Shown: positions 14,901 to 27,584 of the stretch, in pieces
Layout: each line of letters starts with the position of its first letter
How positions within the stretch are numbered: the stretch's first letter is position 1
Assembly (NCBI GenBank): GCA_907165065.1
Contig: OU015528.1
Location: forward strand, 33,564,515 to 33,628,514
Length of the DNA stretch: 64,000 bases
Reading direction: 5' to 3'
Origin: Caprimulgus europaeus
Taxonomy: Eukaryota; Chordata; Aves; Caprimulgiformes; Caprimulgidae
The notes under the pieces: generated by a model
What the model was told of the DNA's origin: nothing
The model's database searches: none
What the model saw: the letters and a program-made list of their open reading frames with translations, nothing else
Made by a program: the position numbers and the translations under genes

Positions 14901-17224
14901 CTCCATTTTTCCTTTAAACTGTGCAGCTTATGAAGAAAACTAAATTACTTCAAGAAGCTTCTTCCCCTCACTTGAAAAATACAGGAAAAGTAAAACTTTG
15001 TGACCAAAGAGGATCTGGGCTATTTGTGAAAGATGTGAATAGCTTTTGTGCAAGTTTACCAACACACCTAGTGTTACAGAAAACAAGCCCAGAGTTACCA
15101 GCAGTAAGCTAATCAATTAAAACACTGGGTTGCTGAATATCCCACTAACATTCTTTTAACATTTTGCAAGTCAGATGACAAAAAAGTGCCTTAAGGAGGT
15201 TTTAGTGCATGTTACAACCTAGTGCAATCTTTCCTGTTTTCCACAAAGACTGGCAGCAAGCACAATATCATGATAATAGTTCAGCATGCAATCATCCCTG
15301 CTGAAGTTACAGAAGAAAGCAGAAAGCAAATGAGGCCAAGTAATGCAGATTCTCTAGATTTCTTTGTGCAAACAAAATCCAGATGACAGAGCTGCAGGCT
15401 ACTAGGTTTATTTGCAAGGCTTGCTACAGATATGTTCTGCCTAGTATAATTACTTAAGAAAGGACTAAGATAATGGTGAGCATCAGTCTCTTATTAGAAG
15501 GTGAACTTGAGTCTAGAAGGCTAATACGGTGAAGACCTGGCGTCTGGGATCATGATATGAAGTGTAAAGGGACACAACAGTGATTATAACAATCACACGA
15601 AGGGTAGTGATTGATATTCCGCACTGTTGTAATGTGTGACTAACACTTAGAGCTTGTTAGCAATTCATCACTGTAATCATAATAAGGTCTTAAAACTTCA
15701 CAGTCTATTAGCATGGCATTTGTCCGCTGTTGTTCCAAGCATCAGACAAACACATGACCTGGAAATTGAGAGGGACACAGTTGATACCTTACTGGATTTC
15801 ATGATCTTACTCCTCAGAAGGCCCCTTTGAGAAGTCATTGCAGTGACATGATTTTTTACTTATGCCTCCTCTGTCTGGCCCAGCACCAATCCCTCTCTTA
15901 GGCTGGCAATAACAGATGTTAAATGACAAAAAGTGACATCTGACTTTTTGTTACATTTCACAGACAGCTTGGCTGTTTGCTCCAGCACTGGTTGACCTGC
16001 CACTTTATGGACTACTTGTTCTCCTCAATCATAAGATTTTTTAATTTTTTTTTTTTTGCCTTATTCTCACTCCATTTTATAGCTCAATATACTTTCAAAA
16101 GTATTTTGACCACCTTTTCACCAGACTTACAGAGGGAGTGAGCTAAGGGTACTTAATTGAACAAGAGGAGTAGGATACAGAGAGCCCTCTGAGTCACAGC
16201 ACCAATCTGCCTATGGTCTTTCTGCAGAAAGGTAATGGCCTTTGAAGTTGAGGTCTGACAGACTTGAGACTGAGACCCCAGGTTCATGCAGTATTCAAAG
16301 AGCAGCTCTTTAGTCACTTCTATTATTATAATACAGTATAACTACATCTAGCTATAGATAGAACTACACATACATACAACTACATCTATCCCAGGGACAA
16401 TTAGAATGTTACTGTACAGGGTGTAACAGGAGATAAAATCACCATTTTGAATAACTTCCAAACTAACTGTAGTATAACATATCATGCAACGCACGATGGA
16501 AGGCAGATGGTGCAGGAGCAACAACAAACCACATGCTACAGAAACCCTGCCTGTTCTGTTGTAAGAACATCCCCAGCCTTATCTATGTCTCTTCCCGCCT
16601 CTCCCTTCCAAATGAAGAATAACTTTTGATTTGTGGGCTCCTAAGCAGTCCTAAATTTCTGGTCTAATGGATCACTCTCAAAGTTTCTCACGGATTTCTA
16701 TGCATTTTTATCAAACTGAGACAGAAAAATTTAAATATAACTTTACAGATTGTTCACCATGGCCTTACTGGGCCAGTTAACTGAGTGGATGCTGTGCCAG
16801 CAGAGGCTGACACAGTTTTTGAGACAGAAAAGTTCCTAACAAGGAGAACTGAAAAAGGTAGATACTTTATCTTATATCAAGGCAAGATATTCAATATGAG
16901 GGAAAAGAGTAGTAAGAGATTATGGAAAAACAGTCTAGTCAGTGGACTGGACAGCTGGGAAAAGCTGGAACAAGTTTTTAGTGAAAAATGTTATCAGAGC
17001 ATCTTCTTGGAACTCTCAGAAGGCCATCTACCTTCTGGTTCACAGAAAGATCACACACAGCTTGGTGCTGTGACCTAGAAGGCTCTTTTAATCCTACTCC
17101 TCTCATTCCTCTCATTCAATAAAATGCTGTCTTGAAAAAGAGGACATCTTATCTTACCAAAATACCAGTGAGAAGAAACATGTGTTTTCCCTTTAAATAA
17201 AAGCAAAAAGCAAATTCCATAGTG

Positions 17225-18230
17225 TGTTGGGTTTGGGGGAATGGGGGGCGTTTTGGTAGAGGAGGAAGAAGCCACCTTGTGAGAGCTAAAAGCTCCCCTG
17301 GCTCCAAGGTAGAGACCCCCCAGCCCTGGCTGAGCCAATAAGCACTAGAGAAACGTCTCTGCTAATCCATATTGGTGAGGGGAAGGACTGTCCTGAAAAG
17401 AAGAAGGTGGGGTACCTGGAGGAGAGGCCATTGACCTGAACAAAAGAGACCATCGGCCTAAACAGAGAGAGCTTCGTTGCCAGGAGGAAAAGAGGAGGAG
17501 GGGGAGGACAGAGAACCTCAGACACCCAGATCAACTGCATGGAGTAGGAGAAGGCAAAGGAGGTCCCTACAGCCCAAGGAGGTTCAATGGTGGAGCAGAT
17601 ACCCATGTGTAGGCCATGAAGGACTCCACGCTGGAGCAGAAAAGCTGAGCCTGAGGGCAAGTGTGACTGAATTGAGACCCCGAGAGATGCTCAATGCCAG
17701 AGTGGAGGTGGATCCCCAGAGCTGGGAGGGTGAGAAAGTGCGCTGGACCAGAGGCACATCTGTAGCCTGTGGATGACCCCATGCGAGAGCTGGGTGCCGA
17801 GCCCGAAGAGGTCAGTGACTCCATGGTAAGCTCGGTTTGGAAATCTTGTTCCTGGACTTTCATGCTGAGAAGAGCAGCAATGGTGAAATGACTTCAACCC
17901 CCAACCCCTGCCCTCTGTGCCGCTGCTGGGGAGAAGGTAGAAAAATTGGGAGCAAAGTAATTTGAGCCCAGGAAGAATGGAGGGGTGGGGGAAGGTGTTG
18001 TAAGATGTGGTTGATACATCTCATTATGCTACTCGGATGATTGGCAATAAATTACATTGATTTTTTCTTCCCCAAGTTGAGTCTGTTTTGCCCTTGACCA
18101 TAACTGGTGAGTGAGCCATCCCTGTCCTCATCCTAATCTGTGTCCTCTTTGTTGTGATTCCCTTCCCATCTCACTGGCTGGGGGGAGTGAGTGCAGGACC
18201 ACATAGTCCTACTGTGGTTAAACCACCACA
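17225..18230 (+). mobile_element. Solo LTR, avian ERVL-like family, copy 1
   Basis: A 1006-bp element starting TGTTGGGTTTG and ending TTAAACCACCACA, the TG...CA termini and end sequences typical of avian ERVL-type LTRs. Similar along its length to the copies at 27585-28599 and 48817-49822. No internal retroviral region adjoins it, so it is a solo LTR. It holds AATAAA near 18046. Open frames inside it are not conserved between copies as proteins and are not called genes. No convincing target-site duplication is seen. Intron 2, antisense to PTPRR. Confidence 0.8.
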
Positions 18231-18539
18231 CACTGACACTGTTCCATTTTTATGAAAACAAAATAAAACTATATTCAATGTCTCTGCAAAAAATACCTAT
18301 AGGGACTGAAACTGATTGGAAGGATTGGTTGCCCCCACCTTTTTATTAAAGTCTCCTCATTGAGTTCTTGTTGCACTCCAACAAAGCCAGTCAGCAGAGG
18401 CAAGGTCAATGCTCAGAAGATAGGTTATTTTTTTGTCTGGTTCCCTTTATTTGGTTGATCTTTAAAAGGATGAAGCAAGTCTTGCATCAAAAGTAAGTCT
18501 TGAGTGGATACACGAAGGAGAAAGTGAGGGTACAGTGAA

Positions 18540-20867
18540 GCACACTGGAAATCTTACAGAGATGAGCCAGGGGATCCTGAGGCAACAGGAGCCATCAGGG
18601 AAACATTGGTGAAATACCTTAAAGGAACTACAGGTTGTTCCTCTAAGGAGGTGGCATGGCTGACAGCCCAGATGAAGTGCCTCTACAACAATGCACGCAG
18701 CATGGGCAACAAACAGGAGGAGTTGGAAGCCACTGTGCTGCTAGAAAGCTATGACCTAGTTGCCATTACTGATACTAGGTGGGATAAATCCCATGACTGG
18801 AGTGCAGCTCTCAATGGCCACAGGCTGTTCAGAAGGGACAGGCAAGAAAGGAGTAGAGGGGTTGCCCTCTACATCAAGAAACTGATAAAGTGTTGTCTCT
18901 GAAGAACAGCCATGAGCAGGTTGAAAGCTTATGGGTAAGAATTAGAGATCAAGAAAACAGAGGCAACCTGTGGTTGGTGTCTACCACAGGCTGCCTGATC
19001 AAGGCTGCCTATTGATGAAGCCTTCCCACTCCACCTGCAGAAGGGGTTGCGCCTGCAGGCTCTTGTCCTGTTGGGGGACTTCAACCCCAACTTCTCCAAC
19101 ATCTGCTGGAAAAGTAGCATGGCAAGCTGTAGGCAATCCAGGAGACTCCATGGAGTATAACTTCTTAAGCCAGGTGACAGAGAGTCCTACCACAGGTGAT
19201 ATGATACTGAATCCATTGGGCACCAATGCAAGTGAGCTAATGGGTGACATCAAGACAGGAGGCAGCCTGGGCTGCAGTGATCATGCACTGTTGGGGTTCA
19301 CAGTCCTGAGGAATATGGGTCAGGCAAAGAGTAAAGTCAGAACCCCGAATTTTAGGAAAGCAAAATTTCAGATCTTCAAGGAGTTAGTAAGTAGAGCCTC
19401 CTGGGAAACTGCCCTCAGGGACAAGGGAGCAGAATAGACCTGGCAGCTCTTTAAGGACTCTTTCCATAGACTGCAAGAGCTCTTGATGCCCAGGTGTAAG
19501 AAACCAGGAAATGAAGGCAAGAGATTGGCATGGCTGGGTCAAGACCTGCTGGTCAAACTAAAGGGCAAGAAGGAAATGCAAGGGCAATAGAAGCAGGGAC
19601 AAGGAGGACAGGGAGGTGATTCTAGACAGCCAGGATGGCTTCAACAAGGGTAAGATTTGCCTGACCAACCTAGTGGCCTTCTATGATGGAGTGACTACAT
19701 CAGTGGACTAGGGAAGAGCTATGGATGTCATCTATCTGGATTTCTGGAAGGCCTTTGTTATGGTCCTCCACAACATCCTTCTCTCTAAATTGAAGAGATA
19801 TGGATTTGATGAGTGGACTGCTTGGTGGATGAGAAATTAGTTGGATGGTCACATCCAGAGGGTAGTAGTCAATGGCTCAATGTGCAAATGGAGATCGGTG
19901 ATGAGTGGTGTCCCTCAGGGGTCCATATTGACACCAGTACAGTTTCATATCTTTATCAATGACATAGTGGGATTGAGCGTACCCTCAGCAAGTTTGCTGA
20001 TGACACCAAGCTGAGTGGTGCGATTGACACACCTGACAGACAGGATGCCATCCAAAAGGACTTGGAGAAGCGGGTCCATGTGAACCTCATGAGGTTCAAC
20101 AAGGCCAAGTGCAAGGTCCTGCATCTGGGTAGGGGCAATTCTGAGTATCAATACAGGCTGGGAAGTGAAGGCATTGAGAGCAGCCCTGTGGAGAAGGACT
20201 CGGGGGTACTGGTGGATGAAAAGCTGGACATGAGCTGGTAATATGCGCTCACAGCCCAGAAGGCCAATGGTATCCTGAGCTGCATTTAAAGAAGCGTGGC
20301 TGGGAGGTCAAGGGAGGTGATTCTGCCTCTCTATTCCACCCTGGTGAGACCCCACCTGGAGTACTGTGTCCAGGTCTGGAGTCCTCAGCACAAGAACGAC
20401 ATGGACTTGTTGAACGGGTCCAGAGGAGGGCCACAAAAATCACCAGAGGGATGGAACACCTCTCTATGAAGAAAGGCTGAGAGTTGGGGTTGTTCAGCCT
20501 GGAGAAGAGAAGGCTCCAGGAACACCTTATTGCAGCCTTTGAACACTTAAAGGGGGCCTTTAAGAAATATGCGGACAAACTTTTTAGCAGGGCTTGTAGT
20601 TACAGGATAAAGGGTAATGTTTTTAAGCTAAAAGAGGGTGAATTTAGACTAGATATAAGGAAGAAATTTTTTACAGTGAGGGTGGTGAAACACTGGAACA
20701 GGGTGCCCAGAGAGGTGGTAGATGCCCCATCCCTGGAAGCATCCAAGGTCAGGTTGGATGGGGCTCTGAGCAACCTGATCTAGTTGAAGATGTCCCTGCT
20801 CATGGCAGGGGAGGTTGGACTAGATGACCTTGAAAAGCCTCATCCAGCCTAAACTATTCTATGATTC
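18540..20867 (+). mobile_element. CR1 LINE, ~2.3 kb, internally deleted and decayed
   Basis: A long but dead CR1. Its 5' part (from ~18670) encodes the start of the ORF2 endonuclease domain (MKCLYNNARSMGNKQEELEA and following). The 3' part encodes late reverse transcriptase (GVPQGS near 19909, FADDTKL near 19994) and the C-terminal tail, ending in an ATTCTATGATTC octamer tail at 20867. Near 19600 the endonuclease part jumps straight to RT, so the endonuclease end and RT fingers are deleted. Several stops and frameshifts interrupt the frame. The 5' limit is approximate. It lies 310 bp right of LTR copy 1, in the same orientation, in intron 2 of PTPRR. Confidence 0.9.
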
Positions 20868-23800
20868 ACATGCTTTAGTCTTCCACCGAATCCTCTTTCC
20901 AAAGCACCTGAAGCTCTTCCTTGTACTTTTCACTGTGCCTGAAGGTAGATAGTTCAGACACTGGTGACAAAATAGATGTAATGGTATGGCAAACCTATAG
21001 CTCTGAGGAATTCAGCCTTACACAAAATGCCACAGAAAAGTCAAAGAGAAGCTCTGTGTGTCTGTCTGTTGATCCTATGTCCTATTGACATTAGCTGAGA
21101 TAAACTCTAATTAAATCAACTCCATTCAGTAACACTTACATAAACCAAACAAAACTGAAGAGATGCACTGAATTGTATGCTACTGTACAGTGCTGTGACC
21201 TTTCTAAGCAACAGAAGTAGAGACAGATTTTCAAATTTATATAAGAAAGTGTATAGTAGTAACGAGGTGTGAAAGGTAAAATCTCGATATACTGAGTGAG
21301 ATTATTACCTTTACATTTCTGAAAAACTTCACAGGATACAAGTGAAAAAGCATCTGAGGAGCTTGGTCCAATCTTAGTGCAACACACTTGGGTGCCCGAG
21401 AGAGACTTTGGACAAACAAAACTAGATCAGGTTACAAAGAATGATGCTTTAGCACCTCCATGAGGTGATACTTTAGACCTAGTCTGAGCTGTAACCTTTA
21501 CTACAAGTCCTTCTGCTTTTCTCTCAAGAAAGGTCCTTCAGCCCTAACTATATATGTATGTATGCCTGTTTGGGTTTTTTTAACAAGGGTATTACCCACA
21601 AACTATTTCTACTTTCCATGTACTGCCTTGATCCTGGTGGTACTCACATTCAGCATTGGAAAGACTTGGAATAAACAGAAATAAATATTTGGATAACTTG
21701 TTGATTTCACTACTAACTCCCTAATATATTTGATGAGTGCATAGTTTCCGAGATCCAAAATCAACCCATACAAATAGAAAACTCGCAAGTATTACCAAAA
21801 AACCGTGCAATTCCATATGTTAACAAAGCAATTTTCAGATGAGTTGGTCTCAGGGCAGAACATACAGGGGAGCACTAAGGCATTTACAGAACAGTCAAAA
21901 TGCTTCTAAGAGCTCTAGATTGTCCTCACTTCCCTCAGCAAACAAGGTGCCCAGAACACACATACACAAAAATCCAACAGGAACTTAATACTGGGTAACA
22001 TGATGGAAAGCCTTCAGTTATATAAAACTCGCCCCCAGAAAATAAATCCATCCTCTTCCTCCCTTAGGCAAAGAAGCACTACAATTTTCCCAGGTTCAGT
22101 AAAATTACTTCTTAACATGTATTCTTATTGATAGAGTCACAAAACACACTTTTTGACAAAATACCTGCAGAAATTCTTGCCTTCATAGCACTCTGCTGTG
22201 CATTGGCAACATTTTGCTTGTCAGATGGTCTAGTCCTTAGCAGAAAATGTAACGTTGTAATAATTCTATATTAGGCATCCATTCACCCTACTTTTCCACT
22301 TCGATCATGAAGAAAATGGACCCCAAATCACTGAAATTAGATTGAATTCAGTTTCCTCCCCTCTGCAAAGCCACAACAGCGTTGATTTATTTTAAAAAAA
22401 TAACCCCCGTTGCTGGCTTTCATACTAAATCACAATGTGCACTAGTCATGTAACTGGATTACAGGAACCATTAACACTAGCAATTGCCTTTTCAAGTTGA
22501 GCAACCAACAACATCGCTAAAGGCTGGAACAAAAAGGGTCAGTCAGGGCAAAACAACAAATGTTGCAGCTTGCCCTATATGATAAAAACCAAAAAGCAGC
22601 AACAAGCAGAAAGTGCTAGTTCAAAACAAAGAAGGAGCAGTATATGTGCATTCAAAACAAAGCAGACTCTCTTGGCAATGACATTAAAACTACAAGCTAC
22701 TTCAACTGACATTCAAGAGAGAGGAAAAAAACATTGAAATGCAGAGACCTGGAAGGAGCAGGGCTGTGTTTGGATTATGGCAACCACCCTGCTGTGGGGA
22801 CAGCTGCCCTTTGGAAGAAGACACCTTCAAAATTTCTCATTGTGGGATTAGTCTACTGAGCTGACTGACTCTCAGCATTTCGGCTTTAAAACATACACTT
22901 CCCCAAAGGCTTTTTCTGAAAGGATGACATTAAAAATAAACAAAAAACACTGTTCTTCAACACATCCAGAGGTGGCTGAAGATCTCAAGCAACAAACAGT
23001 TTTCATGTCATGATTTAGTTCATGCTGTTATGCACACCCTTAAAGCAGATATGGTTCTCAGTCAGAACAAAAGGCTTCAGAGTAGCAGAATGCTTCAGAC
23101 TGAGGCAGCAAAGCTTCAGACTGAGGTCACTTAATGAGAACTTAATGTAGATTTAATAGATCTTTTTTTATGTGACTGTCAATTGAAAATCTGCCTCATT
23201 TAGCTTTTAATGCAGGCACAGAGCCAGTCAGCTAAAATCAGGGTAGCCCCAGAGTATTTTGCAGGATTCTTGAAAAGTGAAGACTGACTGCAGGTCTCCA
23301 AAAGTATGTAAAGTTCTACTAAAATACCAGGCCATAGGTAACAGCATCCTTTAATGAAAAAATGAGGGGCCATGCATATTCTGAGTTCCTTACACTAACA
23401 GAAAGGTTTCATCTTCACAGAATAAATAATGCTTGCTATGGAAAAATGAGAGCAGGTACCTTTACTATGGAGTTGGCCCTGCTGGCTCAGGCTAGCTTGA
23501 GGCATAGATATATCCAGCTTGCTTGGCATCTGCTCCTCCTGACCAACACCTTTCAGTATTGGGATTGTGTGGACAGTTGTCTGAAGCACAGCTGTCAGTA
23601 CCTTATTTAGCTCTAATATGGACATTACATACAACTGAATCTAGTCCACTGAATGTACTAGCCATCTAATCTGAAATTGGGAGGTCTTGTTTATATAGGT
23701 TGCAACAAGTCCAGAGCATAGCTTTTTGAGCCTAGTTCTCTGATAGTACTTTTAACTGTTAAAACTTTCATGTTAGACTAATAAAGTTACTACTCTTTTT

Positions 23801-24940
23801 TCCCCGATTTTTCTTTTCTGCATCACTAGCCTTTACTGCATTTGGTGCACTCATGAGGGCAAATCTCTAGAGCTACCAACAGTACAAGGAACTCGTATGC
23901 GATTCTGAAACACTTCATGTGCTAACATGCCCCAGTGTTGTATGCTCTTCTTTCCTTGTTTGTTAAGGCCATTCTCTTGTAAACTACCATCTTCTGTACA
24001 GAGTAATTTACAGAATTAGGCAAATAGCTGCTGATTATGATTAGTCACTTTGTTTCAGTTTAATCTTTATTAGTTCACTCTAATGAGTGGATGAGCCATT
24101 ATGAACGGCCCTTCTTCCCTCCAGGATGGAGAAGGATGAGCCTGATGCTCTTCTCCATAATCAAGCAGGGCTACCTATGCACCATGGTGAGGCAGAGCAG
24201 CGTCTGTGCAGAACATATACAGACTGTGCTGTGACTCACAGTATGCTGCTCCACTGGCATGAAGGGTGAGTTTGCAGCAGGGTGGCATCAGTATACTGTA
24301 GCACTGGCATGTCCTCTGCTGCAGGAGGGAGCACTGCCATCACTTTTCTGAGACTGGGAAAGATCACACTAATAGTTAGCTGTACAAGGAGATTCCCAGA
24401 CCATATCTCCCAGGAGCATGTATGACTTACACCAACCAAAACATAGTTCTTGTTCTTTGCAAGAAACAGGCTTGTTTTCAAACAGCTACGTACGTATAAT
24501 AGTGGATTCACTGGAGAAATAGAAGTGAATGAATCCTTTGTGTAAGCCTTTTAAAATCTCCCTGCCTCTGTTGACTTGTTCCCTAAACTACATTTTCTTG
24601 TGCCCTGTGCAGAACAAGTTTAAAAATCCATCCAGCAAAAGCAGTGCAAATACCAATCAAGACAAGAGGATTAAAGACATTTAAAGCAAAAGTAAGTTCT
24701 TTACCTACAGAGACACTATATTCTGCACTGGTTTATCAGATTGCTTGTTGATCATGATGAGGCTATATTAATGTAAGTTCTACTAAAGTGAAGAGCTTCA
24801 AGATGTGTGGTTGTTATTTAGATCAGCTAGGCAGTGGAATATGAACTTTGGATACCCCACATTACAATTTATGTCTATATTTATCCACAGGTATATTTAT
24901 TCACAAAACAACTCAAGAACTCACAAAAAAGGGCACTTAC
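20868..24940. other. PTPRR intron 2, 5' end
   Basis: About 4 kb between the long CR1 and exon 2. Only the exon 2 donor at the right end is recognised. The minus-strand frame continuing past 24941 to 24881 is intronic read-through. Confidence 0.6.
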
Positions 24941-25245
24941 CACAACAATCACATTCGTTGCAGGGATAGGAAGATTTTCCACTTCCAAATCTTGACCAGT
25001 CATAGCTAACAGATTGAGGGATGGGTCGTGGGCAGGTCTGGGGAAAGTTGATTTAACAATTATTGCAGGGTGCAGCTTACTTATTTTGGTGTGGGAAGAA
25101 GAATGTAATTTTTGTTTGGAATTCTTATAGCTGTCTGTATCCAGACTTTTCTCCACACTTTGCACATGGTGATAAATAAACACAGGTTTCCCACTCTTTC
25201 GCTGATGAATTGCCAAAAAGTGGTCATTGTCTCCAGAAAAGCAGC
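24941..25245 (-). CDS. PTPRR: PTPRR exon 2: start of mature extracellular region
   Basis: Second coding exon, 305 nt. The acceptor is a pyrimidine tract ending TTTTTGCAG at 25246-25250 and the donor is GTAAGT at 24935-24940. With the one nucleotide from exon 1 it encodes 102 residues beginning GCFSGDNDHFLAIHQRKSGK and ending ENLPIPATNVIVV. These blocks, and the middle block FPRPAHDPSLNLLAM, match my memory of the mammalian PTPRR (PTPBR7) ectodomain N-terminus. The roughly 40 residues between them (Ser/Lys/His-rich) look fast-evolving. Only one cysteine is present, right after the predicted signal cleavage site. The exon ends in phase 0. The next expected exon, which begins TLQMDVNK in mammals as I recall, was not found to the left. 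No N-glycosylation sequon is visible in this exon. Confidence 0.92.
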
Positions 25246-27584
25246 CTGCAAAAAGAGAAAAATAAGTTTAGAATGTCTCTTTAGGGTATTCTGTAGATGG
25301 CGCTGGAAATCTTATAAAATCTTTGGGTTCTGCAAGATTTAGAAAGAATATTTGTGGAATAAAAGAATTGCCTTAAAATCCCACAATGCATATTCTATAG
25401 CAATAGCTTAACAACACTACGGAGAGTCTACTAAGTATGAGAAGTGCAACACTTTCTTAAACTCATTTTTACAGGGCTTTTTAATATGCTATTTACACTT
25501 CCTGCCAGGGTTACATTTCAAAAATTATGCACAAAAGCAGAGCACATGCTGAACCAAGTACTACTTTTGTATCATCATCAAATCTAATAGGAAAACATAT
25601 GCAGTCCACTTTCTGATTTATTTAATCACCCAGTAATACCAAAGATGAGAATTTCGGTGATCGTCTTTTATATATGGGGACTTGAGGAAAAAAGGCCAAA
25701 AACCAGGCTGAAACATGGGAGAAGAAAGGTACAGTTCAGATCCCTGAGATTCAGTCCCAGAATCATAATTCTGCTTTCCCTATTCAGCTGCCATTAACTG
25801 CTTAGATCGGGAGGCCTTATAGTCCCTTGTGTCAACTCCTGTTATAACCCAGCCAACACCAAGCATCGCCTGCATCAGCTCTCTGCAGAGGAGATACAGG
25901 TGTGTGGATTTAGCCATACCTTGCACACCTTGGTGCTGGGCACAAGAACTACTTTAGATTACATGCTTTCAATAAATTGTACATTAGTAAAAAATAAGTT
26001 TTCTTTTGAGAGTCAAAATACTTCCTAAGGATGCCTGTATGAAAGGAAACAGAACTAATATTTTTTTATTTTTTTCTTTTAATGGATGAAACATAGTGAA
26101 TCTTCCGTTCCTTTGTGAAGAACAGAATAGCTACAATAGCCCAGTTCAGCTCTCAGTCTGGAAGACCAACTGCCCCTCTAAGGGAAAAACTAGGCAAGGT
26201 TCAGCTTCTTTACAGATAAAAATGTAACTGAAGCTGCATTAGTCACCTCTTGGAAGAGTGCTCTAAGAAACCCACTGTGGTGCAAAAAAGACTTTGTGTT
26301 CTAAGAGAAGTGAACCTGAAGAACTCAGTCTGATCAGCCTGGGATTTCATCTTCAGAAGCTGTTGGAGTTAATGGCAATGTTAAATTTGTGCACTGATTT
26401 TTATTTTAAAAAAAACAATGTTATTTTAATTCTCATAATGAGCTGTGAAGAACAGCTCAAAACCAACAATATGTTTCAATTCAAGTTGAACAAGAAATAA
26501 TTTTGTTCTATTTAGACTGATTTTTGCCTCTGATTTTTTTGCTTCTGTAAGCAAATCAAAATAATTAGTCATTTGCACAGCTCTACCCAGTGCCCTTAGG
26601 AGATTTCAGAGTAGGTAATTACACTCTGTTGACCTAATTTCCTCATGAAATTTCGGTTAGGAAAATCAAGGACAATACCTTATCTGTACTATAGTACTGC
26701 TATGCATCACTGCGAAACGCATTCTCTGCCAAAAGCGGGTCCATGTCAGTAGGCGGTGAAGCATTTCATAACATACATAAGCAGAAAATCAATAGGAAAA
26801 AGACAGAACACAGAATCCTGCATTTTACAGTACACTTACAGATCCTCCTAGTATAAAGTATGATGTTACATCTAAGGCTACTCTTTCAAATGGTAAAAAC
26901 AAACACTGACAAATTTCTAGAGGACCACTGAGGTCACATGTGTTCAGCTATTGTCAGGTTTTGATTGGGAAGATGACTGAGAGCAGGAGAGAAAAGAAAG
27001 AAACTGCAAAACATAGTCTTAAACATAGCTGAATTTCAAAGCTTGTTAAGCTTGCTGGGAACTCATTACGCTTTGTGGAGGTTGGCTTCATTGATAAAAT
27101 CCTGAGGGCTGGTCTTACCTAACAATTTACAGAGTTGTGTGAATTGCAAAATAAAAACAAGGAAACATCAGCCCTTCTTGTAGTCACCTACTTCTCACAG
27201 TCACCTCTTTACTGGATTTATTTTCATGGTACTCCTTCACAGACAGACAGTGTTCCAAAACTGATCACAGATAATATACAGGAATGTAACTACAGATGAA
27301 TTTGGTGTCTGTGGTTCCTCTGCTTCCTTCATTCCTACTCCTTTGTTTCTGAGAGAATCAAAAACACTGTGCTTCTCCTGGAATTCTTTATATTGCATTT
27401 CCTACCCACTTTAATACTCCAAATTCCCTTTTTATGTAATTTATTTTTACTGAAAGAAGCATAAAAAAATAATATAATTAAGTATTAGTCAAAATTCTTC
27501 ACTGAACAATATTAAGATAAATCCCAAGTATGACTTCAAGTTAATCCTGACTGAATCCAGAGTAATACGGAACAATCTCAAGGG
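25246..27584. other. PTPRR intron 1, 3' end
   Basis: Contains the exon 2 acceptor pyrimidine tract at its left edge and otherwise AT-rich sequence with nothing recognised. Confidence 0.6.

Larger units (their letters stand above)
5041..17224. other. PTPRR intron 2, non-coding apart from two CR1 pieces
   Basis: AT-rich DNA holding the CR1 pieces at 6240 and 8905 and the A26 run at 7033. Two stretches (~6530-7340 and ~9050-9380) are strikingly purine-rich on the plus strand. Open frames are short and unrelated to known proteins. Confidence 0.6.

Noticed and set aside
17286-17897. Overlapping open frames of up to 124 codons on both strands
   Set aside because: They lie inside LTR copy 1, and the matching positions of the other two LTR copies do not preserve the same proteins.
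20249-20578. 109-codon minus-strand frame
   Set aside because: It is the antisense shadow of the CR1 3' half.
1-24940. Third PTPRR coding exon
   Set aside because: No minus-strand segment matching the expected ectodomain continuation was seen; it probably lies beyond the left edge.
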